Shown here piece by piece: positions 45,831 to 55,655 of a stretch of 64,000 nt of DNA (position 1 is the first letter of the stretch; each line of letters starts with the position of its first letter). Made by a program: the position numbers and the translations under genes. The notes under the pieces were generated by a model, which worked only from the letters and a program-made list of their open reading frames with translations, made no database searches and was not told the DNA's origin. This DNA comes from Ferrimonas senticii DSM 18821 (GTDB lineage Bacteria > Pseudomonadota > Gammaproteobacteria > Enterobacterales > Shewanellaceae), in the NCBI RefSeq assembly GCF_000422665.1, contig NZ_AUGM01000018.1, positions 1 through 64,000 of the forward strand. Reading direction: 5' to 3'.

Positions 45831-47174
45831 TTATTGGTTTTTGTTTGGTTGCGAAATGGCGCTGACGGTAGCGCTGATTTGGCCACGGTGCAGGCGAATG
45901 TCGATGCTGTCCCCAACGCTGGCTTGGCTGGCATCGGTGAGCGCTTGGCCATGACAGTTAGCGATGGCATAACCACGGCTCAGTACCGCCAGTGGCGAGA
46001 CGCTGTCGATCTTGGCCACCAATTGCCCTAGCTGATAGCGCTTATGACTAAACAACCGCTGCTGGGCTGCAAATAAGCGTTGATTGAGGCCCTCTAGCCG
46101 CTGCTTGGCAATCCCAAGGCGTTGTTGAGGATGCTGCCCCTGCAGTCGCTGCTGCAGTTGCTGATGTTGATGGCGCTGGCGCTGCAGCTGCGATTGTATT
46201 GCCCGTTGCAGACGCAGACTTAACTCATCCAAGCGTTGACTGTGCTGTTGCAGTTGCGCCTTCGGGTGCGCCGCTTGCAAGCGACTGTTCAGCAAAGCCA
46301 GTTGATGTTGTTGCTGGCGCAGTTGGGCGGCAGTTGCCCGCTGTAGTTGTTGCTGCAGAGCTTGTAGCCGCTGACCTAGGTGGCTGCGATCGCGGCTCAA
46401 CAGTTCGGCCGCCGCCGATGGCGTTGGCGCTCGAACGTCAGCTACGTAGTCGGCAATGGTGGTATCCACTTCATGGCCAACGGCACTGACCAGTGGCAAG
46501 CGCGAATGGTAGATGGCACGGGCGACCGCTTGTTCGTTAAAGCACCACAGATCTTCGAGCGAACCACCACCACGGGTTAGCAGCAAACAATCGACTTCAT
46601 TACGTTGGTTGGCCAGTTCGATAGCGTTGCAGATTGCTGCGGTGGCTTCTCGGCCTTGCACCAGCGTCGGGTAGATAATTACCTTTAGCATCGGATCGCG
46701 CCGCTTAAGCACACTTAATACATCAGCGATAGCCGCCCCACTGGCCGAGGTGATCACCCCAAGTGTGGTGATCTGTGTTGGCAACGGCTGCTTGGCCGAA
46801 GTGGCAAACAACCCTTCGGCGGCCAGTTGCATCTTCAGCGCTTCATATTGCTGCTGCAACAGGCCATCACCAGCCGGCTGCATCGAATCCACCATCAACT
46901 GCATGTCACCGCGCGGCTCATACAGAGTGACGTCGGCACGCACCAAGACTTGTTGGCCGTGGGCAGGGCGGAAGGTTAAGCGAGTGGCGCGACCTCGGAA
47001 CATCGCACAGCGAATTTGGCTGCGATCGTCTTTTAAGGTGAAGTAGATGTGGCCCGAGGCGGGGGTGGCCAGATTGGAGATCTCGCCAGAGAGCCAGACG
47101 CGGCCGATACCGCCCTCAAGCAGTGATTTGATCTGTCGGCTTAGCCCCGACACGGTCAGAATGGATTGCGACAC
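45831..47174 (-). CDS. xseA: Exodeoxyribonuclease VII large subunit
   Basis: A 447-residue subunit of exonuclease VII, which degrades single-stranded DNA from both ends. The N-terminal OB-fold has VWLSGEISNLATPASGHIYFTLKDD and CAMFRGRA. The catalytic region has GGGSLEDLWCFNEQAVARAI and SAVGHEVDTTIADYVADVRAPTPSAAAE. A long glutamine- and leucine-rich coiled coil (about 260-380) follows, as in the family. It is divergent from guaB, the usual gammaproteobacterial arrangement, with an orphan pseudopilin gene in between. Confidence 0.96.
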   Translation of the reverse strand: MSQSILTVSGLSRQIKSLLEGGIGRVWLSGEISNLATPASGHIYFTLKDDRSQIRCAMFRGRATRLTFRPAHGQQVLVRADVTLYEPRGDMQLMVDSMQPAGDGLLQQQYEALKMQLAAEGLFATSAKQPLPTQITTLGVITSASGAAIADVLSVLKRRDPMLKVIIYPTLVQGREATAAICNAIELANQRNEVDCLLLTRGGGSLEDLWCFNEQAVARAIYHSRLPLVSAVGHEVDTTIADYVADVRAPTPSAAAELLSRDRSHLGQRLQALQQQLQRATAAQLRQQQHQLALLNSRLQAAHPKAQLQQHSQRLDELSLRLQRAIQSQLQRQRHQHQQLQQRLQGQHPQQRLGIAKQRLEGLNQRLFAAQQRLFSHKRYQLGQLVAKIDSVSPLAVLSRGYAIANCHGQALTDASQASVGDSIDIRLHRGQISATVSAISQPNKNQ

Positions 47175-47233
47175 AACAGTTTCCGTTGTCGAAAAGTGCC
47201 GCGATTATACCACCTAAGCTGTGGCTTTCACGG

Positions 47234-47770
47234 TTATGGGCACACGCACTGATCTTTATCTGGACAACTCAGCTTGACCTGCTGGTTGCGCGGATCGAAC
47301 TGCAATCGACAGCGGTTACCAAGACTTTCCAAGGCAACATATGAGCTTTGGTCGTTTTCGAATTTACAACGGTAGCCTTGCTGTAAGTATGCGGATGGGG
47401 TTTGGTTTTTTTCGTAACGAGTCGGCGAAATCCCGAGTAGGTGGCACACTTCACCGCCATCCAGTAGCGCTTTGTCGGTGGTTAGCGTTACGTGGTAGCC
47501 GTCGCCGTTTTCCAGCAGCACTTGGTGCGTGGGGGCATTGGGTTTGGTTTGCTCCAGCGGCTGCAACCGACTGGGTAGCTGGGCAGCCGCATTCAGTTGC
47601 ACTAAACCGCTGCGTAATTCGCCAGCAAGCCGTTGTAACTGAGCGATCTGGGCATCCCGTTGCAGATCGATGTATTTGCCGGCAGCGATAGTGGCAAGGA
47701 TTGCCATTAGCAGCAAAACCAGAACAATCTCGGTTAGGGTAAAACCGTTGGCACCGCGATTGGCTTGCAT
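47234..47770 (-). CDS. Type IV prepilin-like (pseudopilin) protein
   Basis: A 178-residue protein with a class III prepilin signal: a short leader ending in Gly, then FTLTEIVLVLLLMAILATIA, cut after the glycine by prepilin peptidase. A glutamine/arginine-rich helix and a cysteine-containing globular domain follow (four cysteines in the last 60 residues). The start is uncertain. ATG 47770 gives a typical 9-residue leader; ATG 47848 has a better ribosome site but gives a 35-residue leader. It resembles minor pseudopilins of type II secretion or MSHA-type pili, but no secretion genes are nearby. Confidence 0.82.
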   Translation of the reverse strand: MQANRGANGFTLTEIVLVLLLMAILATIAAGKYIDLQRDAQIAQLQRLAGELRSGLVQLNAAAQLPSRLQPLEQTKPNAPTHQVLLENGDGYHVTLTTDKALLDGGEVCHLLGISPTRYEKNQTPSAYLQQGYRCKFENDQSSYVALESLGNRCRLQFDPRNQQVKLSCPDKDQCVCP

Positions 47771-47920
47771 GCGGCATAAAGGCGAACTCTTAACCGATTG
47801 GATATGCAATGGATTCTGAGCCGCAAAATGGGAGTCTGGCATTGTCATAAAAATTCCATTCGGGTAAACAATTGTGGCCAATAAATGCGAGTAATGTCGC
47901 TTTTTTTGTTGTCAGATTGA

Positions 47921-47949
47921 TTGTTATCGCACAAGCGGATCACTATACT
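47921..47949 (+). promoter_or_regulatory. guaBA promoter
   Basis: TTGTTA, 17 bases, TATACT, followed by a GC-rich CGCC stretch, about 50 bases upstream of the guaB start. The GC-rich discriminator would fit stringent control as known for E. coli guaBA. Confidence 0.6.
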
Positions 47950-48001
47950 TCGCCAGCAATATTTCAGACCTCTAACCCTCAAATTTGGTGGAATGTTGCC
48001 C

Positions 48002-49465
48002 ATGCTACGTATTAAAAAAGAGGCACTCACGTTTGATGACGTGCTGTTATGCCCAGCCCACTCTACCGTTCTACCGAACACTGCCGTTCTTGGCACTCAA
48101 CTGACCAAAACCATCAGTCTTAACATTCCGCTGCTGTCTGCGGCGATGGACACCGTGACCGAAGCGCGTTTGGCAATTGCTATGGCGCAAGAGGGCGGCA
48201 TCGGCTTTATCCACAAGAACATGAGCATTGAGCAACAAGCCAATCAAGTGCGTCTGGTGAAGAAGTACGAAGCCGGTGTGGTACAAGATCCAATCACCGT
48301 TACCCCGAATACCACCATGTTGGAACTGCACCAGCTGACCGAAGAAAACGGCTTTGCCGGTTTCCCAGTGATCGCAGACAACGACGAATTGGTTGGTATC
48401 GTGACTGGCCGTGACGTGCGCTTTAACACCAACCCAGAGCTGACTGTCGCTGAGCTGATGACCCCGAAAGCGCGCCTGGTGACCGTACTGGAAGGTACGC
48501 CTTTGACCGACGCCCAAGCATTGATGCATCAACACCGCATTGAGAAAGTGCTGGTGGTTAATGACGCGTTCAAGCTGAAAGGGATGATCACCGTTAAAGA
48601 CTTCCAAAAAGCCGAGCGTAAGCCAAACGCCTGTAAAGACGAGCTAGGCCGTCTGCGCGTCGGTGCTGCGGTAGGTGCGGGCCCAGGTAACGAAGATCGC
48701 GTGCGCGCGCTGGTTGAAGCCGGTGTTGACGTGATCCTGCTGGACTCCTCCCACGGTCACTCCGAAGGCGTACTGCAGCGCATCCGTGAAACCCGTGCGG
48801 CGTTCCCGAACATTCAGATCATCGGTGGCAACGTAGCGACCGCCGAAGGCGCCAAAGCGCTGATCGACGCCGGCGTCGATGCGGTGAAAGTAGGCATTGG
48901 CCCCGGTTCCATCTGTACCACCCGTATCGTTACCGGTGTTGGTGTACCGCAGATCACTGCCGTTTCTGATGCCGCCGAAGTGTGTAACCAGTACGGCATT
49001 CCAGTGATTGCCGATGGTGGTATCCGTTTCTCTGGCGACATCGCCAAAGCGATTGCCGCTGGCGCGTCCTGCATCATGGCTGGCGGTCTGTTCGCCGGTA
49101 CCGAAGAAGCCCCGGGTGAAATCGAACTGTACCAAGGTCGTGCGTTTAAATCGTACCGCGGCATGGGCTCGCTGGGTGCAATGAGCAAAGGCTCTTCCGA
49201 TCGCTACTTCCAGTCTGACAACGCCGCCGACAAGATGGTGCCAGAAGGCATCGAAGGCCGCATTCCTTACAAAGGCAAGCTGAAAGAGATCATCCATCAG
49301 CAGATGGGCGGTTTGCGTTCTTGCATGGGTTTGACCGGCAGCGCCACCATCGAAGATCTGCGCACTAAAGCGGAATTCGTGCGGATCTCTGGTGCCGGTA
49401 TCAAAGAGTCGCACGTACACGATGTGACTATTACCAAAGAAGCACCGAACTATCGCATGGGTTAA
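48002..49465 (+). CDS. guaB: Inosine-5'-monophosphate dehydrogenase
   Basis: A 487-residue enzyme that oxidises IMP to XMP with NAD, the committed step of GMP synthesis. The N-terminus [21 protein letters not shown] is typical. Two CBS domains occupy about residues 93-205. The active-site cysteine is in [15 protein letters not shown], and the flap has [13 protein letters not shown] at 48002 gives family length (488 in E. coli); the frame is open upstream to 47921, but that segment covers the promoter. It is followed by guaA in one operon. Confidence 0.98.
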   Translation: MLRIKKEALTFDDVLLCPAHSTVLPNTAVLGTQLTKTISLNIPLLSAAMDTVTEARLAIAMAQEGGIGFIHKNMSIEQQANQVRLVKKYEAGVVQDPITVTPNTTMLELHQLTEENGFAGFPVIADNDELVGIVTGRDVRFNTNPELTVAELMTPKARLVTVLEGTPLTDAQALMHQHRIEKVLVVNDAFKLKGMITVKDFQKAERKPNACKDELGRLRVGAAVGAGPGNEDRVRALVEAGVDVILLDSSHGHSEGVLQRIRETRAAFPNIQIIGGNVATAEGAKALIDAGVDAVKVGIGPGSICTTRIVTGVGVPQITAVSDAAEVCNQYGIPVIADGGIRFSGDIAKAIAAGASCIMAGGLFAGTEEAPGEIELYQGRAFKSYRGMGSLGAMSKGSSDRYFQSDNAADKMVPEGIEGRIPYKGKLKEIIHQQMGGLRSCMGLTGSATIEDLRTKAEFVRISGAGIKESHVHDVTITKEAPNYRMG

Positions 49466-49524
49466 TTAGCCAAACTCGGTGGCAGACTGTAGAATGCCGC
49501 CGGCTTTGACCCTAACAATTTTCA

Positions 49525-49546
49525 AGGGGCAGCAAGCGCTGCCCCC
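49525..49546 (+). other. Hairpin between guaB and guaA
   Basis: An 8-bp stem GGGGCAGC/GCTGCCCC with loop AAGC, followed by CCTGTTTTA, 30 bases before the guaA start. It may act as a partial terminator or stability element, lowering guaA relative to guaB. Confidence 0.55.
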
Positions 49547-49575
49547 TGTTTTACCTATAAAAAGAGATACACGCC

Positions 49576-51150
49576 ATGAGCAATATCCATGACCACCGCA
49601 TCTTGATCCTCGATTTCGGTTCGCAGTACACCCAACTGGTGGCGCGTCGTATTCGTGAGATCGGCGTTTACTGTGAATTGTGGGGCTGGGATGTTACTGA
49701 AGATCAGATCCGCGACTTCAACCCTACTGGTATCGTGCTGTCTGGTGGTCCAGAGTCGGTAACCGAGGAAAACTCACCTCGTGCACCAGAGTACGTGTTC
49801 AACGCTGGCGTGCCAGTGCTGGGTGTGTGCTACGGCATGCAGACCATGGCTGAGCAGCTGGGCGGTAAAGTATCGACCTCTGAACAGCGTGAGTTTGGTT
49901 ACGCGTCAGTAAAAGTGGTGGAAGCCACTGAACTGTTCGCCAACATCGAAGACGCCGTAAGTGCAGAAGGTACTGCATTGCTGGACGTATGGATGAGCCA
50001 CGGTGACAAGGTAACCACCATTCCAGCGGGTTTCGTTAAAGTAGCGGAAACCGACACCTGCCCATTCGCGGCGATGGCTGACGTATCCCGTCGTTTCTAC
50101 GGCGTACAGTTCCACCCAGAAGTAACTCACACCAAGCAAGGCAAGCGCATGTTGGAGCACTTCGTGCTGAACATCTGTGGTTGCGAAGCGAAGTGGACCT
50201 CCGAAGCGATCATCGAAGATGCGGTTGCTCGCATCAAAGAGAAAGTAGGCTCCGACAAAGTGATTCTGGGCCTGTCTGGTGGCGTAGATTCTTCTGTAGT
50301 AGCGATGCTGCTGCACCGCGCTATCGGCGAGCAACTGACCTGTGTATTCGTGGATAACGGCCTGCTGCGTCTGGACGAAGGCGATCAGGTGATGGAGATG
50401 TTTGGCGATCACTTCGGTCTGAACATCGTCCGCGTTGACGCTGAGCAGCGCTTCCTGTCGGCACTGGAAGGCATTGACGATCCAGAAGCCAAGCGTAAAG
50501 CGATCGGCCACACCTTTATCGAAGTGTTCGATGAGCAAGCTAGCATGATCAAAGACGTGAAGTGGCTGGCGCAGGGCACCATCTACCCAGACGTGATTGA
50601 ATCCGCCGGCGCTGCTACCGGTAAGGCGCACGTGATTAAGTCGCACCACAACGTGGGTGGTCTGCCAGAAGATATGGAACTGGGTCTGGTTGAGCCGCTG
50701 ACCGAGCTGTTCAAAGACGAAGTTCGTAAGATCGGTCTGGAACTGGGGCTGCCATACAACATGCTGTACCGTCACCCATTCCCAGGTCCAGGTCTGGGCG
50801 TGCGTGTTCTGGGCGAAGTGAAGAAAGAGTACTGTGATCTGCTGCGTCGTGCCGATGCAATCTTCATCGAAGAGCTGCACAAAGCCGATCTGTACAACAA
50901 AGTGTCTCAGGCGTTCACCGTGTTCCTGCCAGTGAAATCTGTAGGCGTTATGGGCGATGGCCGTAAGTACGACTGGGTTGTGTCCCTGCGTGCGGTAGAG
51001 ACCATCGACTTTATGACTGCTCACTGGGCCCACCTGCCATATGACTTCTTGGGTCGCGTATCCAACCGCATCATCAACGAAGTGAACGGCATCTCCCGCG
51101 TGGTTTACGATATCTCTGGTAAGCCACCAGCGACCATCGAGTGGGAATAA
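49576..51150 (+). CDS. guaA: GMP synthase (glutamine-hydrolysing)
   Basis: A 524-residue enzyme that aminates XMP to GMP. The N-terminal class I glutamine amidotransferase has the nucleophile in [12 protein letters not shown] and the His-Glu pair in [11 protein letters not shown]. The ATP pyrophosphatase domain has the PP-loop [11 protein letters not shown], and the C-terminal dimerisation domain ends KPPATIEWE, the canonical end. Length matches E. coli GuaA (525). It forms an operon with guaB and is followed by a terminator. Confidence 0.98.
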   Translation: MSNIHDHRILILDFGSQYTQLVARRIREIGVYCELWGWDVTEDQIRDFNPTGIVLSGGPESVTEENSPRAPEYVFNAGVPVLGVCYGMQTMAEQLGGKVSTSEQREFGYASVKVVEATELFANIEDAVSAEGTALLDVWMSHGDKVTTIPAGFVKVAETDTCPFAAMADVSRRFYGVQFHPEVTHTKQGKRMLEHFVLNICGCEAKWTSEAIIEDAVARIKEKVGSDKVILGLSGGVDSSVVAMLLHRAIGEQLTCVFVDNGLLRLDEGDQVMEMFGDHFGLNIVRVDAEQRFLSALEGIDDPEAKRKAIGHTFIEVFDEQASMIKDVKWLAQGTIYPDVIESAGAATGKAHVIKSHHNVGGLPEDMELGLVEPLTELFKDEVRKIGLELGLPYNMLYRHPFPGPGLGVRVLGEVKKEYCDLLRRADAIFIEELHKADLYNKVSQAFTVFLPVKSVGVMGDGRKYDWVVSLRAVETIDFMTAHWAHLPYDFLGRVSNRIINEVNGISRVVYDISGKPPATIEWE

Positions 51151-51203
51151 TTTCCGTTTGCTAACACGTTCTCTCTCCTGAGAGTTCGTTGAGCTGCAAT
51201 AAC

Positions 51204-51235
51204 AAAGCCGAGGTCGTAATGACCTCGGCTTTTTG
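51204..51235 (+). terminator. Intrinsic terminator after guaA
   Basis: A 12-bp perfect stem AAAGCCGAGGTC/GACCTCGGCTTT with a 5-base loop, followed by TTG. Confidence 0.92.
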
Positions 51236-51270
51236 CTGGATAAGTGGCAGTCAACAGACTGTTGATGGCT

Positions 51271-51306
51271 TCTAACAACTAACAACTAATAACCAACAAC
51301 TAATAG
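51271..51306. repeat. Short degenerate tandem repeat
   Basis: About five degenerate heptamers of the type AACAACT/AATAACC lie in a row between the guaA terminator and the NSS transporter gene. No coding or hairpin role is seen. Confidence 0.6.
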
Positions 51307-51320
51307 CTGCCAACTGGCTG

Positions 51321-52757
51321 TTACAGTTTTTTCGACAGCAGTGCCAGCAGTGCGATGATACTGATCCCCAAGATCATGATCGGCCCTTTGCCGCTGTCAA
51401 AGCCGCTGAGGATCCCGCCGATGGCGACAATTGCCACTGCTACTGGGATCACGTACTTCACCAAGCCATACCAAAGGTTAAACAGTGGGAATGAAATCTC
51501 ACCGTCGTTGGTTATCTCCTGTTTCAGCTCTTGCTTGGATAGTTTCCAGCCAGCAAAGATACAGATAAACATCCCGCCGATGGCCAAGAAGATCTTATCG
51601 GTCAGCAGATCAAAGATGTCGAACAAGCCGGTATCGAACAAGGTTGGACCAACGCCACCAAGTGACAGTGAGGCCATGATGCACAGCAGCACCATGACGC
51701 TGCCGGCGGCGATTACCGCTTTGGGGCGACTCAGTTGCTTTTCATCAATCAGATAGGCGACCACTACTTCCAGCAGTGACACCGATGAGGTCAATGCGGC
51801 GACCGTCAGGCCGATAAAGAAGATCAACGCGAAAATCATCCCGCCGGTCATCTCGGCAAACAGCTGTGGCACGACGACAAACACCAGTCCTGGGCCCGCG
51901 GCCGGTTCCATGCTAAAGGCAAACATCGCAGGGAACATCGCGATCCCCGCCAGCAGCGCCACGGCGGTATCCATGCCGGTGACGATGGCGGTGTTCTGCA
52001 CCAGATTCTCTTTTTTCTTCAAATAGCTGCCATAGGTGATCATGCAGCCCATACCGAGGCTGAGCGAGAAGAACGCTTGCCCCAGTGCCGCCAGTACCAC
52101 TTCACCGTTGACCTTGGAGAAATCCGGCGAAAACAGAAACTCTAATCCCTTGCCGGAACCGGGTAGGGTTAAGCCTTTGACGGCAATGATGATCAAGATG
52201 AAAAACAGCATTGGCATCAGCACCTTACCGGCTTTTTCAATGCCACCAGAGATCCCTTTGGCGACCACCAACAGGTTGACCAACAGGTAAGCTGCCATCC
52301 AATACAGTGGCTCTAGCGGATTGGTAATAAAGCCATCAAAGGTTGCACCAATGGCGCTTGGCTCATTCAACAGGCCGCCGCCAACTTTGAAGATGTACGC
52401 CAATGCCCAGCCGCCTACGACCGGATAAAAGCCCATGATCAACAGACCACTGAGCACCCCAATAACACCGGTGAAACTCCAGCGTTTATCCACCGACTTA
52501 AAGGCACCCACCGCAGCACGACCGGTTTTACGGCCTAAGCTGAATTCGGTCAGCATCACGCTAAAGCCGATAAAGATAACGAAAAACAGATAGATAAGAA
52601 CGAAAGCGCCACCGCCACTTTCGCCGGCGGTGTAGGGAAATTTCCAGATGTTGCCGAGGCCAACAGCGGAGCCCGCCGCCGCCATAATAAAGCCAACCCG
52701 CGAGCCCCAGTTCTCGCGCGATGGTGTGCCATCGTGACTAGATGAGTGATGTGCCAT
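51321..52757 (-). CDS. Sodium-dependent transporter of the NSS (SNF) family
   Basis: A 478-residue secondary transporter with about 11-12 membrane helices and the NSS signatures: NWGSRVGFIMAAAGSAVGLGNIWKFPY at helix 1 (sodium and substrate site), GGGAFVLIY, and AFFSLSLGMGCMITYGSYL near helix 6-7. It would take up an amino acid or similar substrate with sodium; the substrate is not clear. No MetS-like small subunit gene is seen next to it. It is transcribed alone. Confidence 0.93.
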   Translation of the reverse strand: MAHHSSSHDGTPSRENWGSRVGFIMAAAGSAVGLGNIWKFPYTAGESGGGAFVLIYLFFVIFIGFSVMLTEFSLGRKTGRAAVGAFKSVDKRWSFTGVIGVLSGLLIMGFYPVVGGWALAYIFKVGGGLLNEPSAIGATFDGFITNPLEPLYWMAAYLLVNLLVVAKGISGGIEKAGKVLMPMLFFILIIIAVKGLTLPGSGKGLEFLFSPDFSKVNGEVVLAALGQAFFSLSLGMGCMITYGSYLKKKENLVQNTAIVTGMDTAVALLAGIAMFPAMFAFSMEPAAGPGLVFVVVPQLFAEMTGGMIFALIFFIGLTVAALTSSVSLLEVVVAYLIDEKQLSRPKAVIAAGSVMVLLCIMASLSLGGVGPTLFDTGLFDIFDLLTDKIFLAIGGMFICIFAGWKLSKQELKQEITNDGEISFPLFNLWYGLVKYVIPVAVAIVAIGGILSGFDSGKGPIMILGISIIALLALLSKKL

Positions 52758-53056
52758 GCCGATTTCCTCGTGCTTATTGTTGTATGGTCATATCCTATCG
52801 TGGCCGTACATAAGTTTACCTGCGCGTAAACTTTGAACGATTGTGATTGAGCCTATCATCTTTTGCGCCGCTGTACTGTTTAGTTATTACTGACTGGATG
52901 CCGGAAAAATTTGGCGACTTGTATGGCTTAACTGGCTATTACTTAGTAAAGCCAACTTTCACCGCCGAAGAATTCGGCGTTATCTGTCAAGTAAGCTGGC
53001 TAACCAGTTAAAATAAAAAGCAAAAAATTTTTAGTCTGTTTGTGTTGGAGAAACTC

Positions 53057-53851
53057 ATGAAGATTCATCACCTTCGCAGTGCGACCTTCATTATTGAAGC
53101 GGGCGAGCATTGGATCTTGGTTGATCCGATGCTGGGCGCCAAAGGGTCGCAGCCACCATTTTCGATGCTGCGCTTTAAAGCTGAGCGAAACCCCACTGTC
53201 GACTTGCCAGAAAACGCCGATGCGTTGCTGGCTAAAGTGACCCACTGCCTGCTGACCCACAGCCAAACCTTTGGTATCAAAGCGCTGCAACATGGTGACC
53301 ATTTGGATGCCGCCGGCGAACAGTGGTTGGTGGCGTCAGACATTCCGGTGATCACCCCAGCCAAAGATCGTGCCTATCTGGAAAAATATCGCATCAACGT
53401 CAGCTTAGGGCTAGCGCCGTGGCAAGCGACCGAGTTCCTCGGTGGGACTATCATTGCCGTGCCGGCGCAGCATGGCCATGGCTGGATCCATAAGGTGATG
53501 GCTAATGGCTGTGGCTTTGTGCTGAGCCTGCCGAATGAGCCGTCACTCTACATTAGCGGCGATACGGTATTAACCAGTGAGGTACGTCGGGCCCTGTTAG
53601 AGCTTAAACCGGACATTACTGTGGTTGCTGCAGGGCAAGCGCAGATGGATGTCGGCCAACCGCTGTTGATGCCTACCGCTGAGGTTTTAGAATTTATTGA
53701 ATTGTCGCCGGGTAAAGTGATCGCTAACCATATGGAAGCATTGAATCATTGCCCAGTGCGCCGTGATGATTTGCGCCAAGCGCTGACGGTCAAGGGCTTA
53801 AGCGATAAAGTGCTGATCCCCGCTGATGGTGAAACGTTGGTTTTTGATTAA
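53057..53851 (+). CDS. UlaG-like MBL-fold protein with a stretched metal motif
   Basis: A 264-residue metallo-beta-lactamase-fold protein of the UlaG-like group. The usual T-H-x-H-x-D-H is altered. T67-H68 is followed by ten residues (SQTFGIKALQ) before H79-G-D81-H82-L-D84. Later ligands look normal: a histidine in PAQHGHGW, D in ISGDTV and H in IANHMEALNH. Metal binding may therefore be kept with an inserted loop. The substrate is unknown. ATG at 53057 has GGAG seven bases upstream. The next gene starts 13 bases after the stop and is probably cotranscribed. Confidence 0.8.
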   Translation: MKIHHLRSATFIIEAGEHWILVDPMLGAKGSQPPFSMLRFKAERNPTVDLPENADALLAKVTHCLLTHSQTFGIKALQHGDHLDAAGEQWLVASDIPVITPAKDRAYLEKYRINVSLGLAPWQATEFLGGTIIAVPAQHGHGWIHKVMANGCGFVLSLPNEPSLYISGDTVLTSEVRRALLELKPDITVVAAGQAQMDVGQPLLMPTAEVLEFIELSPGKVIANHMEALNHCPVRRDDLRQALTVKGLSDKVLIPADGETLVFD

Positions 53852-53864
53852 CAAAGGATTCGAG

Positions 53865-54266
53865 ATGACCGCGATAACGGACTTAAGCGAACTGCTGCGT
53901 AGCATGACGCCTGAACTCAATCCAGAGCCGGTGGTGTTTTGCGTGGCCACTGGCGAGGCGTCGCAATATGTTGCGATGGCGCCGCGAGCGATGTGTTGGG
54001 AAGCGGAAGGCTTGACGGTAGTCCTCCCCAAAGCGGTGGCACAAATACAGGGGTTGGCATTTGACGGAGAGTTTGTGCAGATCACGTTGCAGGTACATTC
54101 CAGTTTGCAAGCAGTCGGATTAACGGCGGCGTTTGCCACGGCGTTGGCTGCAGAGGGGATCAGTGCCAATGTGATTGCCGGTTATCACCACGATCATATC
54201 TTTGTGGCTAAGGATGACGGGCAGCGAGCGATGGCCGTACTCACGGCGTTGTCGCAAAGCGCGTAA
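53865..54266 (+). CDS. ACT-domain protein (DUF2241-like)
   Basis: A 133-residue protein made of two ACT-like halves. Features seen are L-x2-LL-x2-M-x-PELNPEPVVFCV at the start, LTVVLPKAVAQ, FVQITLQVHSSLQAVGLTAAFATALA, and NVIAGYHHDHIFV. This layout matches small ACT_7/DUF2241 proteins thought to bind amino acids. ATG at 53865 follows AAAGGA; the frame is open upstream into the preceding gene. It is the second gene of a pair with the UlaG-like protein. Confidence 0.78.
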   Translation: MTAITDLSELLRSMTPELNPEPVVFCVATGEASQYVAMAPRAMCWEAEGLTVVLPKAVAQIQGLAFDGEFVQITLQVHSSLQAVGLTAAFATALAAEGISANVIAGYHHDHIFVAKDDGQRAMAVLTALSQSA

Positions 54267-54288
54267 CCCCTCCGTTAATCAGAAACTA

Positions 54289-54326
54289 AAAAGCGCTGAT
54301 GAGTAAACTCTCATCACCGCTTTTCT
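54289..54326. terminator. Terminator between convergent genes
   Basis: Stem AAAAGCG-x-TGATGAG paired with CTCATCA-x-CGCTTTT (one mismatch), loop TAAACT. A-rich and T-rich flanks would serve both the ACT-domain gene and the convergent MFS gene. Confidence 0.8.
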
Positions 54327-54338
54327 GTTGTTAGCCAA

Positions 54339-55523
54339 TTACGCGTTTTGCGGCTGTGTTGCTGGTATGGCTTTATCCAAACGACCACTCAAACGGGTCA
54401 GCGCAAGGGCGCTCAGTACCACGATGGCGCCAATCCATGGGGTATCGGTCATGCTCATATTGGTGACCACCAAACCGCCGCCCCAAGAACCAAGGGCAAT
54501 GCCGACGTTAAAGGCGGCGATGTTCAGCCCAGAGGCGACATCGACGGCGTTTGGAGCGTAACGTTCCGCCAGTCGCACCACATACACCTGCAGACCCGGC
54601 ACGTTACCGAAGGCAAAGGCGCCCCACACTAAGATGGTCAGTACCGCAGTGACAGGGTGAAATGCGGTGAAACTAAACATCAGTAGCACCGCCGCCAAGC
54701 CAACAAAGATCACCGTCAGCGCTTTTACTGGGCCCATGCGGTCGGCCATCTTGCCGCCCCAAATGTTGCCTGCCGCCACTGATACGCCGTACACCAACAT
54801 AATCAAGCCAACGGCGCTGGGATCAAAGCCGCTTACCTGCTCCAAAATTGGCGCTAAGAACGTGAACGCGGTAAAGGTGCCACCGTAGCCCAGTGCGGTG
54901 ATAGCGAAAATCAGTAACAGTCGTGGCTGCGTCAGTACCGCCAGTTGATCTTTCAGTCGGGTAGCAGCGGGCTGTTGCAGATCATTGGGGATCAGCACTG
55001 CGCTGCCGATCAGGGCAATCAGTCCTAAAATCGCCACTGTTAAAAAGGTGGTTTGCCAGCCAAAGTGTTGGCCAATAAAGGTGCCCAGTGGCACACCGGT
55101 GACCAACGCCACGGTTAGGCCCGTGAACATAATGGCGATGGCACTGGCGGCTTTCTCTTTGGCAACAAGTCCGGTTGCCACGGTTGAACCGATAGAGAAA
55201 AACACCCCATGAGCCAAACCGGTCAGCACTCGTGCCAGCACCAGAGTTTCATAGCCTGGGGCTTGCCACGCCAGCAGGTTGCCCGCGACAAACAGGGTCA
55301 TTACCGCCAACATCACGGTTTTACGATTCCAGTTGCCGGTCAGTGCGGTCAGCACTGGGGCGCCAATGGCAACACCAAGGGCATACAGGCTAACCAGCAA
55401 GCCCGCCGAGGGCAGTGATACCCCTAAATCGGCGGCCATGGTCGGCAGCAGCCCAACGATAACAAATTCGGTGGTGCCGATAGCGAACGCGCTAAGCGTC
55501 AAAGCAAACAGAGCAATAGGCAT
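54339..55523 (-). CDS. MFS efflux transporter, DHA1 family
   Basis: A 394-residue twelve-helix major facilitator of the arabinose-efflux/YdhP-like DHA1 group. The opening FALTLSAFAIGTTEFVIVGLLP is typical, with the A-motif-like GNWNRKTVML after helix 2 and LTGLAHGVFFSIGSTVA in helix 4. It likely exports drugs or metabolites. A LysR-type regulator is encoded divergently 132 bases away and probably controls it. Confidence 0.9.
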   Translation of the reverse strand: MPIALFALTLSAFAIGTTEFVIVGLLPTMAADLGVSLPSAGLLVSLYALGVAIGAPVLTALTGNWNRKTVMLAVMTLFVAGNLLAWQAPGYETLVLARVLTGLAHGVFFSIGSTVATGLVAKEKAASAIAIMFTGLTVALVTGVPLGTFIGQHFGWQTTFLTVAILGLIALIGSAVLIPNDLQQPAATRLKDQLAVLTQPRLLLIFAITALGYGGTFTAFTFLAPILEQVSGFDPSAVGLIMLVYGVSVAAGNIWGGKMADRMGPVKALTVIFVGLAAVLLMFSFTAFHPVTAVLTILVWGAFAFGNVPGLQVYVVRLAERYAPNAVDVASGLNIAAFNVGIALGSWGGGLVVTNMSMTDTPWIGAIVVLSALALTRLSGRLDKAIPATQPQNA

Positions 55524-55655
55524 AAAGGGCCTCGATAAACTGGGTTAATCATTCAATGGCGGCGATTATCCGCAACTGACGGCTCGGCAAAAACTGCAAT
55601 ACACGCAAATGATTTTTGTTGATAATGCAAGAATGAAAATGACAGTGGATCGCTA

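Noticed and set aside
48644-49420. Open frame opposite guaB (258 codons)
   Set aside because: Antisense shadow of a highly conserved gene with no protein-like features.
49906-51285. Open frame of 459 codons opposite guaA
   Set aside because: Antisense to guaA, rich in His, Trp and Gln, as expected for a shadow frame; no family match or ribosome site.
52928-53011. Inverted repeat TTAACTGG ... CCAGTTAA
   Set aside because: Arms are only 8 bases and 70 bases apart, with no sign of a mobile element or terminator.
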